Source of the DNA: Longilinea sp035560795
GTDB lineage: Bacteria; Chloroflexota; Anaerolineae; Anaerolineales; Anaerolineaceae
Direction: 5' to 3'
Length of the DNA stretch: 64,000 nucleotides
NCBI GenBank assembly: GCA_035560795.1
Contig: DATMYV010000015.1
Location: 1 to 64,000, forward strand
This document shows, one piece after another, positions 1-8,714 of this stretch (positions are counted from its first letter, which is position 1; the number at the start of each line of letters is the position of its first letter). The notes below the pieces were generated by a model, which was given only the letters and a program-made list of their open reading frames with translations, made no database searches and was not told the DNA's origin. Position numbers and translations under genes: made by a program.

Positions 1-22
1 CTATTTATACTATTATCATAAA

Positions 23-52
23 TATAATCATAAATATTATCTCCACAAGGAG
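23..52 (+). promoter_or_regulatory. -10 box and ribosome binding site of the sulfurtransferase gene
   Basis: A TATAAT hexamer lies at 23-28 in a very AT-rich stretch. An AAGGAG ribosome binding site at 47-52 sits six bases before the ATG at 59. The -35 region cannot be judged because it falls at the window edge. Confidence 0.5.
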
Positions 53-58
53 TTCAGC

Positions 59-907
59 ATGATCGGTTATGCCCAACCAGAAGTATTGGTCGAAACGGAA
101 TGGGTTGCCAAACATTTGGCGGATCCAAAGGTTAGGATTGTCGAATCAAATGAAGATTACCTCCTTTATGACACTGGCCATATTCCAGGAGCGGTGAAAG
201 TTGACTGGTTTACGACACTTCAGGATACTGTCCGGCGGGAATTTATCGATCAGCCGTCTTTCGAGAGTCTCTGTTCCAGGCTGGGAATTGATCGCAGTAT
301 AATTGTAGTTTTCTACGGCGATCGCAATAATTGGTTCGCCTGTTACGCCTTCTGGTTGTTTAAATACTACGGCCATCCCGATTGTAAAATCCTCAATGGC
401 GGCCGAATGAAATGGCTCAAGGAAAACAGGCCAATCTCAATGGAATTTCCTGTTTACCCGGCGACAATTTATAAAGCCTTCGAACCAGACCAATCCATTC
501 GCGCCTATCGCGACCAGGTCATGGCGCATATCAAAAGAAACGGTGCGCTGGTCGATGTCCGCTCGCCAGGCGAATTCAGCGGCGAACTGCTGCACATGCC
601 CAACTACCCGCAAGAAGGTGCCATGCGGGGAGGCCATATTCCTGGTGCCAGGAATATCCCCTGGTCGCAGGCAGTCAGTGAACTGAGTGGCACCTTTAAA
701 TCTCGCGAAGAATTGACTCAACTGTATTTGGCTGACAACCAGCTCGATTCACAGGATGAAACCATTGCTTATTGCCGCATTGGCGAACGCAGTTCGCATA
801 CCTGGTTTGTACTAAAATACCTGTTGGGTTTCAACAATGTTCGCAATTACGACGGCTCATGGACAGAATGGGGAAACCTGGTCGGCGCCCCCATCGAAAA
901 AGGCTAA
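59..907 (+). CDS. thiosulfate/3-mercaptopyruvate-type sulfurtransferase (two rhodanese domains)
   Basis: This 282-residue protein is a tandem-rhodanese sulfurtransferase, which moves a sulfane sulfur from a donor such as thiosulfate to an acceptor through a cysteine persulfide in the cytoplasm. The N-terminal rhodanese domain (about residues 8-125) has no cysteine at its active-site loop and is probably structural. The C-terminal domain (about 155-275) carries the active loop CRIGER with Cys239, the form typical of actinobacterial CysA-type thiosulfate sulfurtransferases. A good ribosome binding site precedes the ATG. The next gene, an Fe-S scaffold, starts 10 bases after the stop, so a role in sulfur supply for cluster assembly is plausible but inferred. 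The exact donor cannot be read from the sequence. Confidence 0.9.
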   Translation: MIGYAQPEVLVETEWVAKHLADPKVRIVESNEDYLLYDTGHIPGAVKVDWFTTLQDTVRREFIDQPSFESLCSRLGIDRSIIVVFYGDRNNWFACYAFWLFKYYGHPDCKILNGGRMKWLKENRPISMEFPVYPATIYKAFEPDQSIRAYRDQVMAHIKRNGALVDVRSPGEFSGELLHMPNYPQEGAMRGGHIPGARNIPWSQAVSELSGTFKSREELTQLYLADNQLDSQDETIAYCRIGERSSHTWFVLKYLLGFNNVRNYDGSWTEWGNLVGAPIEKG

Positions 908-917
908 TATCAAACCT

Positions 918-1343
918 ATGGACCGCAGCGAATTATTAGAATTGGTTTTGGATTATTATCACAATCCCCGCAACAAGGGGGAGTTGAATGAAGCAAACGC
1001 CATTTGGAATGGCGGCCTGCCCGGCTGCAGCGACGTAGTGACAGCCTTCTTAAAAATCGAGAACGGTTATATAACTGCCGCCACGTTTACAGGGGATGGC
1101 TGCACCATCAGTCAGGCTGCAGCTTCGATGCTAACAGAAGAACTGGTTGGTCAAACCGTCGAGGCGGTTGCTGAATTGGACCAGTCCGTCGTAGTGGAAA
1201 TGTTGGGTAAGGAACTGGTTCAAACCCGCCCGCGCTGTTCTACTCTTGGGTTGGATACCTTTCGAGCTGCTGCACAGGAATACCTTCGTTTGCAGCGTGC
1301 CAGAAGCAATCCGCCAATCCATGGCGAACCTCCAACCCAATAA
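918..1343 (+). CDS. SufU/IscU-type Fe-S cluster assembly scaffold
   Basis: The ATG at 918 gives a 141-residue protein. An in-frame upstream ATG at 837 would overlap the sulfurtransferase by 71 bases and adds no family-like sequence. The protein is a U-type scaffold that accepts sulfur from a cysteine desulfurase or relays it during Fe-S assembly. The ligand set is visible: Cys37 with Asp39 (GCSD), Cys62 (GDGC) and Cys107 (RPRC). Cys62 to Cys107 is 45 residues, close to IscU spacing, so the insertion usually seen in Bacillus SufU appears to be missing, although the N-terminal region reads like SufU. No desulfurase gene is adjacent; a desulfurase-like gene lies far away on the - strand at 48612-49874. 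Confidence 0.85.
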   Translation: MDRSELLELVLDYYHNPRNKGELNEANAIWNGGLPGCSDVVTAFLKIENGYITAATFTGDGCTISQAAASMLTEELVGQTVEAVAELDQSVVVEMLGKELVQTRPRCSTLGLDTFRAAAQEYLRLQRARSNPPIHGEPPTQ

Positions 1344-1508
1344 CGCAGGGGAAATCCGTTCCTGATAATGGCAGCTCTTCCAGATTGGAGTGGATAGCTT
1401 TTTTTTTCGTTTTAAGGTATCCTTATAGGCGTTTCCAGCCTGCAAATTCATTCCAGGGTCTTGCAAAAGCGTAAATTACCCGAGACGAGGGTGCACAGGG
1501 AGGCTAAT

Positions 1509-2066
1509 GTGATAAAAGAATCACTCAAAGACGCTGAAATTCGCATGAAGGGTGCCATCCAGAATCTGGAAGAAAGCCTGGCAACCATCCGTACCGGCCG
1601 CGCCAGTCCAGCCTTGGTAGAGAAATTGCCTGTGGAGTATTACGGCATGGATACGCCTTTGATGCAGTTGGCCAGTATCAGCGTTCCCGACCCCCGCACA
1701 CTCATGATCCGTCCATTTGATGGATCGAGTCTCAAGATCATAGAACGTGCCATCATCGCGTCTGACCTGGGTCTGACGCCAAATAATGATGGAAAAGTAA
1801 TCCGATTGAATCTTCCTCCCCTTACGGAAGAGCGCCGGCGCGACCTGGTGAAAGTCGTTCATGGCAGGCTGGAAGAATGCCGGGTGTCTGTTCGGAATGT
1901 TCGCCGCGACCTGGTCAAAGATTTGCGCGAATATGAACATGAGAAATTAATTTCTGAGGATGACCTTAAGAAAGGCGAAGAAGAGCTTCAGAAACTAACG
2001 GATAAAATGATCGCGCATATCGAAGAAATCGGGTTGCATAAACAAAAAGAAATCATGGAAGTGTAA
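1509..2066 (+). CDS. frr: ribosome recycling factor
   Basis: Ribosome recycling factor works with EF-G to split post-termination ribosomes. From the GTG at 1509 the protein is 185 residues, the normal family length. It has the family signature around RTGRASPALVEKL near residue 30 and the long C-terminal helix rich in Glu and Lys. The GTG was chosen because AGGGAGG ends five bases before it; an ATG at 1461 would add 16 atypical residues. The gene is followed after 14 bases by uppS and then cdsA, the usual frr-uppS-cdsA order, although tsf and pyrH are not upstream here. Confidence 0.96.
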   Translation: MIKESLKDAEIRMKGAIQNLEESLATIRTGRASPALVEKLPVEYYGMDTPLMQLASISVPDPRTLMIRPFDGSSLKIIERAIIASDLGLTPNNDGKVIRLNLPPLTEERRRDLVKVVHGRLEECRVSVRNVRRDLVKDLREYEHEKLISEDDLKKGEEELQKLTDKMIAHIEEIGLHKQKEIMEV

Positions 2067-2080
2067 ACAGCCACTTTCTC

Positions 2081-2824
2081 ATGAGCCAATCTTCAACTTC
2101 CAATCCGCCTGCAGATCTGCCGCTTAATATTCCAACGCATGTCGCCATCATCATGGATGGAAACGGCCGCTGGGCAACCGCCCGTGGACTGCCTCGAATG
2201 ATGGGCCACCGCGCTGGAACAGAGAATCTACGCCGGATCATCCAGGCCTGTGTGGAATTTGGAATAAAGTACTTAACCATTTACGCGTTTTCCACCGAAA
2301 ACTGGGGCCGCCCCAGCGATGAAGTGGAAGGCCTCATGCACATCCTTTCAGAAGTGATCGATAATGAATTGGATGAGTTGAATAATGAAGGCGTGCAAAT
2401 TCGGCATATCGGCCGCATAGACCGGATGCAAGAGAATTTACGTAAAAAAGTATTGCATGCGGTCGAATCCACGCGTGAGAACCGCCGCCTTGTGCTTTGC
2501 GTTGCCTGGAATTACGGCGGACGTGATGAAATCGTTTATGCCATTCAGCATTTAATCGCAGCGGGAAGGCAAATCGATGAGATTGATGAGGATCTGGTGA
2601 GTCAGAATCTCTTCACCGTTGGCATTCCCGATCCCGATTTGGTTATTCGTACCTCAGGTGAAATTAGGATCAGTAATTTCTTAACCTGGCAAGCGGCATA
2701 TTCAGAATGGTATTTTACCCCGACCCTTTGGCCCGATTTCGATAAAGTAGAGCTGCTAAAAGCGCTCGAGGACTACAGCCAGCGCGATCGTCGGTTCGGC
2801 CGGTTATCAACATCAGGTTGTTAG
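2081..2824 (+). CDS. uppS: isoprenyl transferase (undecaprenyl diphosphate synthase)
   Basis: This cis-prenyltransferase condenses isopentenyl diphosphate onto farnesyl diphosphate to make the C55 lipid carrier for peptidoglycan and other glycans. The 247-residue protein has the catalytic and substrate motif MDGNGRW near residue 25, whose Asp binds Mg2+, the AFSTENW motif near residue 70, and the C-terminal RTSGE...SNFLTWQ block near residues 190-205. It sits between frr and cdsA, 10 bases before the latter, consistent with co-transcription of membrane-lipid genes. Confidence 0.96.
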   Translation: MSQSSTSNPPADLPLNIPTHVAIIMDGNGRWATARGLPRMMGHRAGTENLRRIIQACVEFGIKYLTIYAFSTENWGRPSDEVEGLMHILSEVIDNELDELNNEGVQIRHIGRIDRMQENLRKKVLHAVESTRENRRLVLCVAWNYGGRDEIVYAIQHLIAAGRQIDEIDEDLVSQNLFTVGIPDPDLVIRTSGEIRISNFLTWQAAYSEWYFTPTLWPDFDKVELLKALEDYSQRDRRFGRLSTSGC

Positions 2825-2834
2825 GGGGTATTCC

Positions 2835-3641
2835 ATGTTGATTCAGCGCCTCCTGGTTGCCATCCTGCTTATACCAATCGGGGTGACTTTTATCGCGTTA
2901 GGTGGCTGGCCCTATGCAGTGTTCATAACGCTTACCCTTGCTTTTGCTTCCTGGGAATACTGGCGCATTTATAGAACCGGCGGCCACTCGCCTTCGCCAT
3001 CCCTATTAATTGGCGGGGCTGTGTTGTTGGCAATGACCCGTTTTCTATTCGATTTTCACAATGCCGATGCAGCACTGGCTGGACTTGTGCTGGCTGCCAT
3101 TGGATTGCATACCATCCACCTTGAAAATGGAGATATGCACTCAGCGACCGATTTTACCATCACAATTGCTGGCATTCTCTATATTGGCTGGTTGGGAAGC
3201 TATTTTATCTCGCTGCGTAATATTCCAGACGGATTGTGGTGGACTATGTTAGTCATCCCCACCGTTGCGTTGGCTGACGCAGGTGCGTATTTTGTCGGCA
3301 GCCGATTGGGAAAGCGCCAGCTTGCACCGCTTATTAGCCCTAAAAAGACCTGGGAAGGCTATATTGGCGGTATCGTGATTGGCACACTCGGTGGCGCGGG
3401 ATTGGCGGTGTTATGGGGGTTGATGGCACCTGCCATCACACCGCAGCGCGGCTTGATCATGGGTCTGGTGCTATCCGTTTTCTCGATTATGGGCGATCTT
3501 GGCGAAAGTATGATAAAACGCCAGTTCAAAATAAAAGACTCAAGTAACATCCTCCCCGGCCACGGCGGCATTTTCGACCGTATCGATTCGTGGTTGTGGG
3601 CAGCCCCCATCGGTTTCTATTTGATCCTCTGGTTGTGGTGA
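2835..3641 (+). CDS. cdsA: phosphatidate cytidylyltransferase
   Basis: CdsA makes CDP-diacylglycerol from phosphatidate and CTP, the branch point for phospholipid synthesis, in the cytoplasmic membrane. The 268-residue protein has about seven to eight hydrophobic segments. Near the C-terminus it shows the family signature, with SPKKTWEG around residue 174, GDLGES around 219 and the block ending LPGHGGIFDRIDS. The length is typical. The start is an ATG ten bases after the uppS stop with GGGGG upstream. Confidence 0.95.
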   Translation: MLIQRLLVAILLIPIGVTFIALGGWPYAVFITLTLAFASWEYWRIYRTGGHSPSPSLLIGGAVLLAMTRFLFDFHNADAALAGLVLAAIGLHTIHLENGDMHSATDFTITIAGILYIGWLGSYFISLRNIPDGLWWTMLVIPTVALADAGAYFVGSRLGKRQLAPLISPKKTWEGYIGGIVIGTLGGAGLAVLWGLMAPAITPQRGLIMGLVLSVFSIMGDLGESMIKRQFKIKDSSNILPGHGGIFDRIDSWLWAAPIGFYLILWLW

Positions 3642-3691
3642 TCCGGGCGGATTGCCAGCCGTGCTTAATCCATTCATCATGAGGAGGCGAA

Positions 3692-4678
3692 ATGAACCAC
3701 TCCAAGCCAACGCGCAACCTTGCCCTTGATTTGGTGCGCGTTACTGAGGCGGCCGCGCTAGCTGCCGGCCGTTTTATGGGACGCGGCGATAAAAATGCCG
3801 CTGATAAAGCTTCTGTCGATGCCATGCGTCTGGTGCTAAACGAAGTCGAGATGGACGGCATCATTGTAATTGGCGAAGGCGAAAAAGATGAAGCGCCAAT
3901 GCTTTATAACGGCGAGCACCTTGGCAACGGCGAGCCGCCTCAAGTGGACATAGCGGTAGATCCCATCGACGGCACCCGTCCTTTGGCTCACGGTTTGTAT
4001 AACTCGATTTCGACCGTAGCCCTGGCCCCGCGCGGAACCATGTTCAACCCCGGTCCATTTGTTTATATGGATAAAATTGCCGTCGGACCCGAGGCGCGCG
4101 ATGTAATTGATATTGATGCTTCGGTCAGCGATAACCTGCACGCCGTAGCCCGCGCCAAAGGCATGGATGTAGAAGACCTGACCGTCGTCATTCTGGACCG
4201 CCCGCGGCATGCGAATCTGATCGCAGAAGTACGCCACCTGAATGCCCGCATCCGGTTGATTCCGGATGGCGACGTGGCAGGCGCTTTGATGACAGCCATA
4301 CCGGAGACCGGAATTGACCTTATGATGGGCATTGGCGGCACCCCTGAAGGTGTATTGGCAGCCTGTGCTTTGCGCTGCCTGGGTGGAAACATGCAGGGAA
4401 AAATATTTCCAAGAAATGATGATGAACGCCAGAAAGGCATCGAGCTGGGTTACCAGCTTGATAAAGTGCTCAAACTGGAAGATTTGGTCTCCTCTGAAGA
4501 CACCTTTTTTGCTGCCACCGGCATTACCGGTGGTGAATTGCTGCACGGTGTTTCTTATACAGGCGCCGGCGCCACCACTGAGAGTATTGTCATGCGCGGC
4601 CTGACCGGTACAGTGCGCCGCATTACCGCGCAACACCGTTTCGCAAAACTCTCACGGATCAGCTCGATTCACTACTAA
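3692..4678 (+). CDS. glpX: class II fructose-1,6-bisphosphatase
   Basis: GlpX hydrolyses fructose-1,6-bisphosphate to fructose-6-phosphate in gluconeogenesis. The 328-residue protein has the class II signatures: the metal-binding GEGEKDEAPM near residue 62, DPIDGTRPLAHG near residue 89, and GIGGTPEGVLAA in the second half. The strong GAGGAGG site at about 3680 fixes the ATG. A perfect stem-loop terminator follows. Members of this family can also act on sedoheptulose-1,7-bisphosphate, so a dual role is possible. The gene lies 50 bases beyond cdsA and may share its transcript. Confidence 0.95.
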   Translation: MNHSKPTRNLALDLVRVTEAAALAAGRFMGRGDKNAADKASVDAMRLVLNEVEMDGIIVIGEGEKDEAPMLYNGEHLGNGEPPQVDIAVDPIDGTRPLAHGLYNSISTVALAPRGTMFNPGPFVYMDKIAVGPEARDVIDIDASVSDNLHAVARAKGMDVEDLTVVILDRPRHANLIAEVRHLNARIRLIPDGDVAGALMTAIPETGIDLMMGIGGTPEGVLAACALRCLGGNMQGKIFPRNDDERQKGIELGYQLDKVLKLEDLVSSEDTFFAATGITGGELLHGVSYTGAGATTESIVMRGLTGTVRRITAQHRFAKLSRISSIHY

Positions 4679-4699
4679 TTTTTGTTCACTGAATCAAAC

Positions 4700-4731
4700 A
4701 AGGCGTTGGTGATTACCAACGCCTTGTTTTT
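4700..4731 (+). terminator. intrinsic terminator after glpX
   Basis: An 11-bp perfect stem (AAGGCGTTGGT pairing with ACCAACGCCTT) around a GATT loop is followed by GTTTTTG. It ends the glpX transcript and faces the convergent SIMPL-domain gene. Confidence 0.9.
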
Positions 4732-4751
4732 GTTTATTGGGTGAAGTAACT

Positions 4752-5471
4752 TTACTTGATTTCGAAAGCGACACTGGCATCCGCGGTGATGAGCAGTTGG
4801 CCAGCGGCTACCGGCACCTGACCGGAGGCCGACATCACAGCTCCACCCTTGCCCTCATAAACCGGGGAAGGCGAACCGGAGTTGTAAACGCTGACTGAAA
4901 TCAGCTTGCCAAGTTCGACGCCCGAAATTCCAGCGATTTCTTCCGCACGAGCGCGCGCATCTTTGAGTGCAAGTTCACGGGCCTGTTTTTCAGCAGCAGC
5001 GCGGTCAGCGACATCGAACGAGATGCTGTTGATGCTGTTGGCTCCCGATCGAACGACTGAATCCAGCACCTGACCAAGTTTATTCAGATCACGCACCGTG
5101 ACATTCACGGTATTCTCGACCACATATTCCGTACCGGTCGGTTGACCGTTCTGGTCGTAGTTTTGCTGCGGATAAACATTAAAGGCACTGGTCTGGATAT
5201 CCTGGTCGGCAATTCCAAGTTCCTTCAGTTGCGAGGCAATTTCGGCAGACTTGCTATTGCTCTGATTGAGCGAATCGCTTAAATTGGCCGTTTGAACGCG
5301 CACGCCAATATAGATGTATGCCAGGTCAGGCACGATGTAGACCTTGCCCTGACCAGAGGCGTTCAACTGGCGGGGAAAGGGGTTCAAAGAACTGGTCGCA
5401 GCCGGCGAGCATGCGCTCAAAAGACCTGCGACGAGGATAACGATAACGGCTAAGGTAATGTACTTGTACAT
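4752..5471 (-). CDS. SIMPL-domain (DUF541) lipoprotein
   Basis: This 239-residue exported protein belongs to the SIMPL/DUF541 family, whose members are periplasmic or surface proteins of poorly defined function (Brucella BP26 and E. coli YggE are relatives). It starts with a lipoprotein signal peptide ending in the lipobox LLSAC at residues 17-21. The SIMPL domain covers most of the rest, including the usual early segment about a 'GV' strand and the C-terminal block of Ala/Arg-rich helix (AREIA-like). A GGAG site precedes the ATG. It reads in the same direction as the membrane operon at 5597-8714 but is separated from it by a terminator, so it probably has its own promoter (TAGAAT at 5499-5504 on the - strand). 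Confidence 0.9.
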   Translation of the reverse strand: MYKYITLAVIVILVAGLLSACSPAATSSLNPFPRQLNASGQGKVYIVPDLAYIYIGVRVQTANLSDSLNQSNSKSAEIASQLKELGIADQDIQTSAFNVYPQQNYDQNGQPTGTEYVVENTVNVTVRDLNKLGQVLDSVVRSGANSINSISFDVADRAAAEKQARELALKDARARAEEIAGISGVELGKLISVSVYNSGSPSPVYEGKGGAVMSASGQVPVAAGQLLITADASVAFEIK

Positions 5472-5536
5472 GGTTTTTCTCCTTCGATTTTCGATTACAT
5501 TCTAGACGAATTTTTCTCCAAATAGTTCCCGGTTTT

Positions 5537-5578
5537 CAAGAAAAAGGTGGGCAGCCATGTTTCACGCTGTCCACCTTT
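5537..5578 (-). terminator. intrinsic terminator of the toastrack operon
   Basis: A 12-bp stem with one G-U pair (AAAGGTGGGCAG at 5543-5554 against CTGTCCACCTTT at 5567-5578) is followed on the - strand by a run of T residues. It lies just after the stop of the 5597-6664 gene. Confidence 0.85.
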
Positions 5579-5596
5579 ACAACCTCTCGACTGGCA

Positions 5597-6664
5597 TTAT
5601 GGTAAATATTCGATTTTGACCCTGCCAAACACATTTTCCAGTGCCAAAACAATATCGGCTTTACCGCTGGCTGCCTCGGGGGAAAGAATTTTGTCGCCTT
5701 CCTGCAAAAAATCTTGCGGAAAGTCTTTTCCAACAATGACAGTGTCCATGTTGAATTCGACAGCAGCCCCGCGGGGTACCCGGACAATCAACTCTCCGAA
5801 AATCACCCCGGCTTTACCACTTAATCTGCCGTTTAGCGGCAGCGTGATTATGGATTTGCCAAAGATGGTCTCTGAGGTGAGAGTTGAGGTCTTTATCGAA
5901 CGCAGATCCAATTTTTGCACGCCAGCAATTAAAGTTAAGTCAATTTCAGTGGGGATGGTGCTGTTGACTTTCAAATCCGTCGACTTGCCATTTACTGACC
6001 CGAAGACTGGCATGCGCGTATTGGAAGTTGGCTTTAGTTCATAACGCCCTTCACCGCCGCTGACGGTATAACTCTCATCAACTTTAGCCTGGTTGGGCAT
6101 ATAGACTGAACCGGCAATCAACTGGTTGGCTTCAGCCCCTCCAGCGATGTTTGCATTCCCTGTAAAAATTGTGATAATCACGGAAGCACTTTGAGCGCCC
6201 TGCAAGGGTTGGTTTATCTCAACCGGAGCGCTGGTCGTACTGCCTGGCGCTGCAAAACCGATCCAGACCATGCCGGCCACCAAGGCAACCGCCAAAAGCA
6301 CAATCAGAACAGCGCCCAGCGTCGAAGTCCTTCCCTGCATCATAAGATCCAGGCCGGCGGCTACAATCAACACCGGCCACAGACGCAGCAATAAATCCAG
6401 ACCGCTCCAAGGCAACTGGTTAAGGTTTCCTGCCAACAGCACGCCCCCCAGTCCAAGCAAGATCACCGCTCCAACCCAGTTCTTTCCTTGGTAGATGTGA
6501 TCTAATCCGCCCAGGATAAATAACACTGGCCAGTACTTCGCCACATAATCCCACAGGTTGCCAGGCAGTGTATTTAAATTTGTCATCAACAACACCACCC
6601 CGAAAGCCACCAGCATTACCGGCCAAAATAGGCTGTGACGGGTTTGAATTCGCTTCTCTTCCAT
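5597..6664 (-). CDS. membrane protein with N-terminal helices and LiaF-like toastrack domain
   Basis: The 355-residue protein has about five hydrophobic helices in residues 10-150 of the DUF5668 type, where phrases like FWPVMLVAFGVVLLM repeat. A beta-rich C-terminal domain (about 165-355) of the LiaF/DUF4097 'toastrack' kind ends ALENVFGRVKIEYLP. Family members in Firmicutes act in cell-envelope stress sensing beside LiaRS two-component systems, but no histidine kinase or regulator is adjacent here, so no such role can be assigned. It is the last gene of a four-gene operon, 33 bases after its upstream neighbour, and a terminator follows. Confidence 0.8.
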   Translation of the reverse strand: MEEKRIQTRHSLFWPVMLVAFGVVLLMTNLNTLPGNLWDYVAKYWPVLFILGGLDHIYQGKNWVGAVILLGLGGVLLAGNLNQLPWSGLDLLLRLWPVLIVAAGLDLMMQGRTSTLGAVLIVLLAVALVAGMVWIGFAAPGSTTSAPVEINQPLQGAQSASVIITIFTGNANIAGGAEANQLIAGSVYMPNQAKVDESYTVSGGEGRYELKPTSNTRMPVFGSVNGKSTDLKVNSTIPTEIDLTLIAGVQKLDLRSIKTSTLTSETIFGKSIITLPLNGRLSGKAGVIFGELIVRVPRGAAVEFNMDTVIVGKDFPQDFLQEGDKILSPEAASGKADIVLALENVFGRVKIEYLP

Positions 6665-6697
6665 GATAAATCTCTCTTTCTCCCTGATAAATCGAGG

Positions 6698-7339
6698 TTA
6701 CGATTTTCTCATCGCCCGCCAGACCAGCAATAAACCACCCCCGATCAAAAGGACAGCCCAAACTACACTGGTGACCTCGAACGATGAAATTAACACAATT
6801 GCTGCAATTACCGCCAGAGCTACCGCAGGGTACCATGCCCAGGTCAATTTTCGACCGGTGGTTCGCTCAGGCAACAATGCCACCATGGCAAAGGTCGCTG
6901 CCATGCCGGTTAGAAAAACCCAGCCGCTATCAAAGTTATGAATGTTGTCCAACACGCTCACCAGGGCCAGGGTAGCCATTATGCCGGCAGGAATTAGCGC
7001 CCACCAATTCAATGGACTTAGCGCATAGACAGCAAAGAAAGCTGCACTGATGCCGCCCAGAATGATCAATCCGCTGATCCACTCAGCTGCATTGGGAGCG
7101 ACTGTGGAAAGGATAATTGTCGCGCCGATCCCCAAAAGAATCACACCCGGAATTGCCGCCCACCAGCGGCGTCGGTCCAGGAATAACACGTAAAGGAATC
7201 CTACACCGGCCGCTGCGAACAAGATGCCCCAGAGGATCCCCCCAATTTCCCAGCCGGTCAGCGTTTGTACCAAAGCCAACGCACCTACCAGCACCAACAG
7301 TACCCCAACCAGCACCCGCCAGGAATTTGAATTTTTCAT
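6698..7339 (-). CDS. multi-pass membrane protein of the DUF5668-like cluster
   Basis: From the ATG at 7339 the protein has 213 residues and is almost entirely hydrophobic, with about seven to eight predicted helices and a short basic C-terminus (WRAMRKS). A longer reading from 7378 is less likely because AAGGAGT lies at the right distance before the internal ATG. No catalytic motif is visible. The N-terminal helix pair resembles the DUF5668 region of its neighbours, so it probably forms part of the same envelope complex; this is an inference from context. Confidence 0.75.
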   Translation of the reverse strand: MKNSNSWRVLVGVLLVLVGALALVQTLTGWEIGGILWGILFAAAGVGFLYVLFLDRRRWWAAIPGVILLGIGATIILSTVAPNAAEWISGLIILGGISAAFFAVYALSPLNWWALIPAGIMATLALVSVLDNIHNFDSGWVFLTGMAATFAMVALLPERTTGRKLTWAWYPAVALAVIAAIVLISSFEVTSVVWAVLLIGGGLLLVWRAMRKS

Positions 7340-7378
7340 TGTAGACTCCTTATCGTCAGGCTTGAAAAATTTTTGCAA

Positions 7379-8176
7379 TTACCGGACTTCAATGCCGCCC
7401 ATACCCGCTTCGATCTCAATGTCCACTTTGTTGGCCGCACTATCGAAATCTGGAGATTGATAGAATTCGCCGTTCTGAGGAAAACGGGATGTATCAATTT
7501 TATTGCCAGAAATTCCGGTACGCAAGCTGATGCGGGCAGCGACGCCCTGTGGAACGTTGAACTCCAGAGCAGCCATTCCAGCTTTGGCAATCACCCGGGT
7601 CAGGCTAGCATGCGAAGGTAGTGCCACGCGGGTAGAACTTGCGCCTGTCTCAATGCGGAGCTGTTTAACCATCGCGTCGGTCAGGGCGAGAACCGTTTCA
7701 CCCGCACCGGTGTGAAGCTCAAGCCGAAGCGGAAGGTCGCGGTTGATCGTCAAATTCCAGAGGAAACCCTTGAAATCAATATTGGGAAAGGGAATCAGCA
7801 TGCTGTCCTTAGCCATTGAAAGGTTCAGTGAAACAATGCTGCCATTGCGGGAAATCTCTCTTTCAAAGCCGCCTGTAACTGTTCCATTCAATATTTCCAC
7901 TGGCAGACTGGCAGAGTTCACGCTTAAACGACCGGCACCGTGATCGATCCGGATATCAACCTCGCTGGCACCTTCCAGCGGGATGGAAACTTTCTCCTCG
8001 CTGAAGTCGTGCTTGAAAAGACGTGGACCCAGCAAAAACCAGACGCCAGCCAGGATGAGCAAGAGCGCCCAAAATACCGGCCAGAAATTGAAAGTAAAAA
8101 TATTGAGAGTGTTCATCAAGAGCAAAACGCCAGCCAGTAAAACGATTGCTCCCCAGAAAAGACGATTGCGTCGCAT
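7379..8176 (-). CDS. LiaF-like membrane-anchored toastrack protein
   Basis: This 265-residue protein begins with two hydrophobic helices (residues 5-50) and continues into a beta-rich toastrack domain (about 65-265), with regularly spaced strands such as VDIRIDHGAGRLSV and LELHTGAGETVLAL. The domain has the right-handed beta-helix-like pattern of LiaF/DUF4097 proteins. It is the second gene of the operon, 31 bases after the upstream gene. Molecular function is unknown; a scaffold or sensing role at the membrane is the usual suggestion for the family. Confidence 0.78.
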   Translation of the reverse strand: MRRNRLFWGAIVLLAGVLLLMNTLNIFTFNFWPVFWALLLILAGVWFLLGPRLFKHDFSEEKVSIPLEGASEVDIRIDHGAGRLSVNSASLPVEILNGTVTGGFEREISRNGSIVSLNLSMAKDSMLIPFPNIDFKGFLWNLTINRDLPLRLELHTGAGETVLALTDAMVKQLRIETGASSTRVALPSHASLTRVIAKAGMAALEFNVPQGVAARISLRTGISGNKIDTSRFPQNGEFYQSPDFDSAANKVDIEIEAGMGGIEVR

Positions 8177-8207
8177 AATTTACTCCTCAACCAATCCTAA
8201 GGATGAT

Positions 8208-8714
8208 CTACTTCCGCCAGAAGGCACGGACAAGCAACCATAAACCGGCCACGATTACGAGCACCGGCCAATAAGGACCCAGCCAGGTCAGTCCGCCAAA
8301 AAATGAGGCAAAGATTACAAAGAGAATGAGGCTGGTGGCGATGGAATTCAACCCACGATTTATGCGGCCTCGTTCACTTTCGAGAATGCCAGCCAGGACA
8401 TCGCCTACCCCGGCCCCACCCGGAAGTAAAGCCCAGGCATACGCCCAGGAAAGGTAATTTCCAGTCATATTATTGACCAGAAGAATGCCGCCCACAGTGG
8501 CAACGATGCAGGCTGGAACCATCAGGTTTGCATCGCGGGTAAATAGACCCAACAGCAGCAGCAGTGCTGCGGCGCCAAGAATGATCATCGGCCAGGTTGC
8601 GAGCTGTTGAGCCCAAACCCGCAACGACGGAACAAGTTGAACCGCGAGCAACCAGATGCCGACGAGTAAGATGATTGAGCCAAATGCCAATCCAGAACGT
8701 TGTTTGGTTTCCAT
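8208..8714 (-). CDS. small multi-pass membrane protein, first gene of the toastrack operon
   Basis: The 168-residue product has five likely membrane helices. One segment (about residues 95-112) is glycine-rich and followed by a charged helix (ESERGRINRGLN) that probably faces the cytoplasm. I do not recognise a named family beyond general similarity to the DUF5668-like helices of the three genes downstream. AGGAAAGGG lies before the ATG on the - strand. It starts the operon and shares an intergenic region of about 265 bases with the divergent cation-efflux gene. Confidence 0.7.
   Translation of the reverse strand: METKQRSGLAFGSIILLVGIWLLAVQLVPSLRVWAQQLATWPMIILGAAALLLLLGLFTRDANLMVPACIVATVGGILLVNNMTGNYLSWAYAWALLPGGAGVGDVLAGILESERGRINRGLNSIATSLILFVIFASFFGGLTWLGPYWPVLVIVAGLWLLVRAFWRK

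Noticed and set aside
1344..1508. Terminator between the Fe-S scaffold gene and frr (T-rich stretch near 1398).
   Set aside because: The T run is not preceded by a stem; only the trivial AAGG-TAT-CCTT palindrome lies nearby. I see nothing else in this gap.
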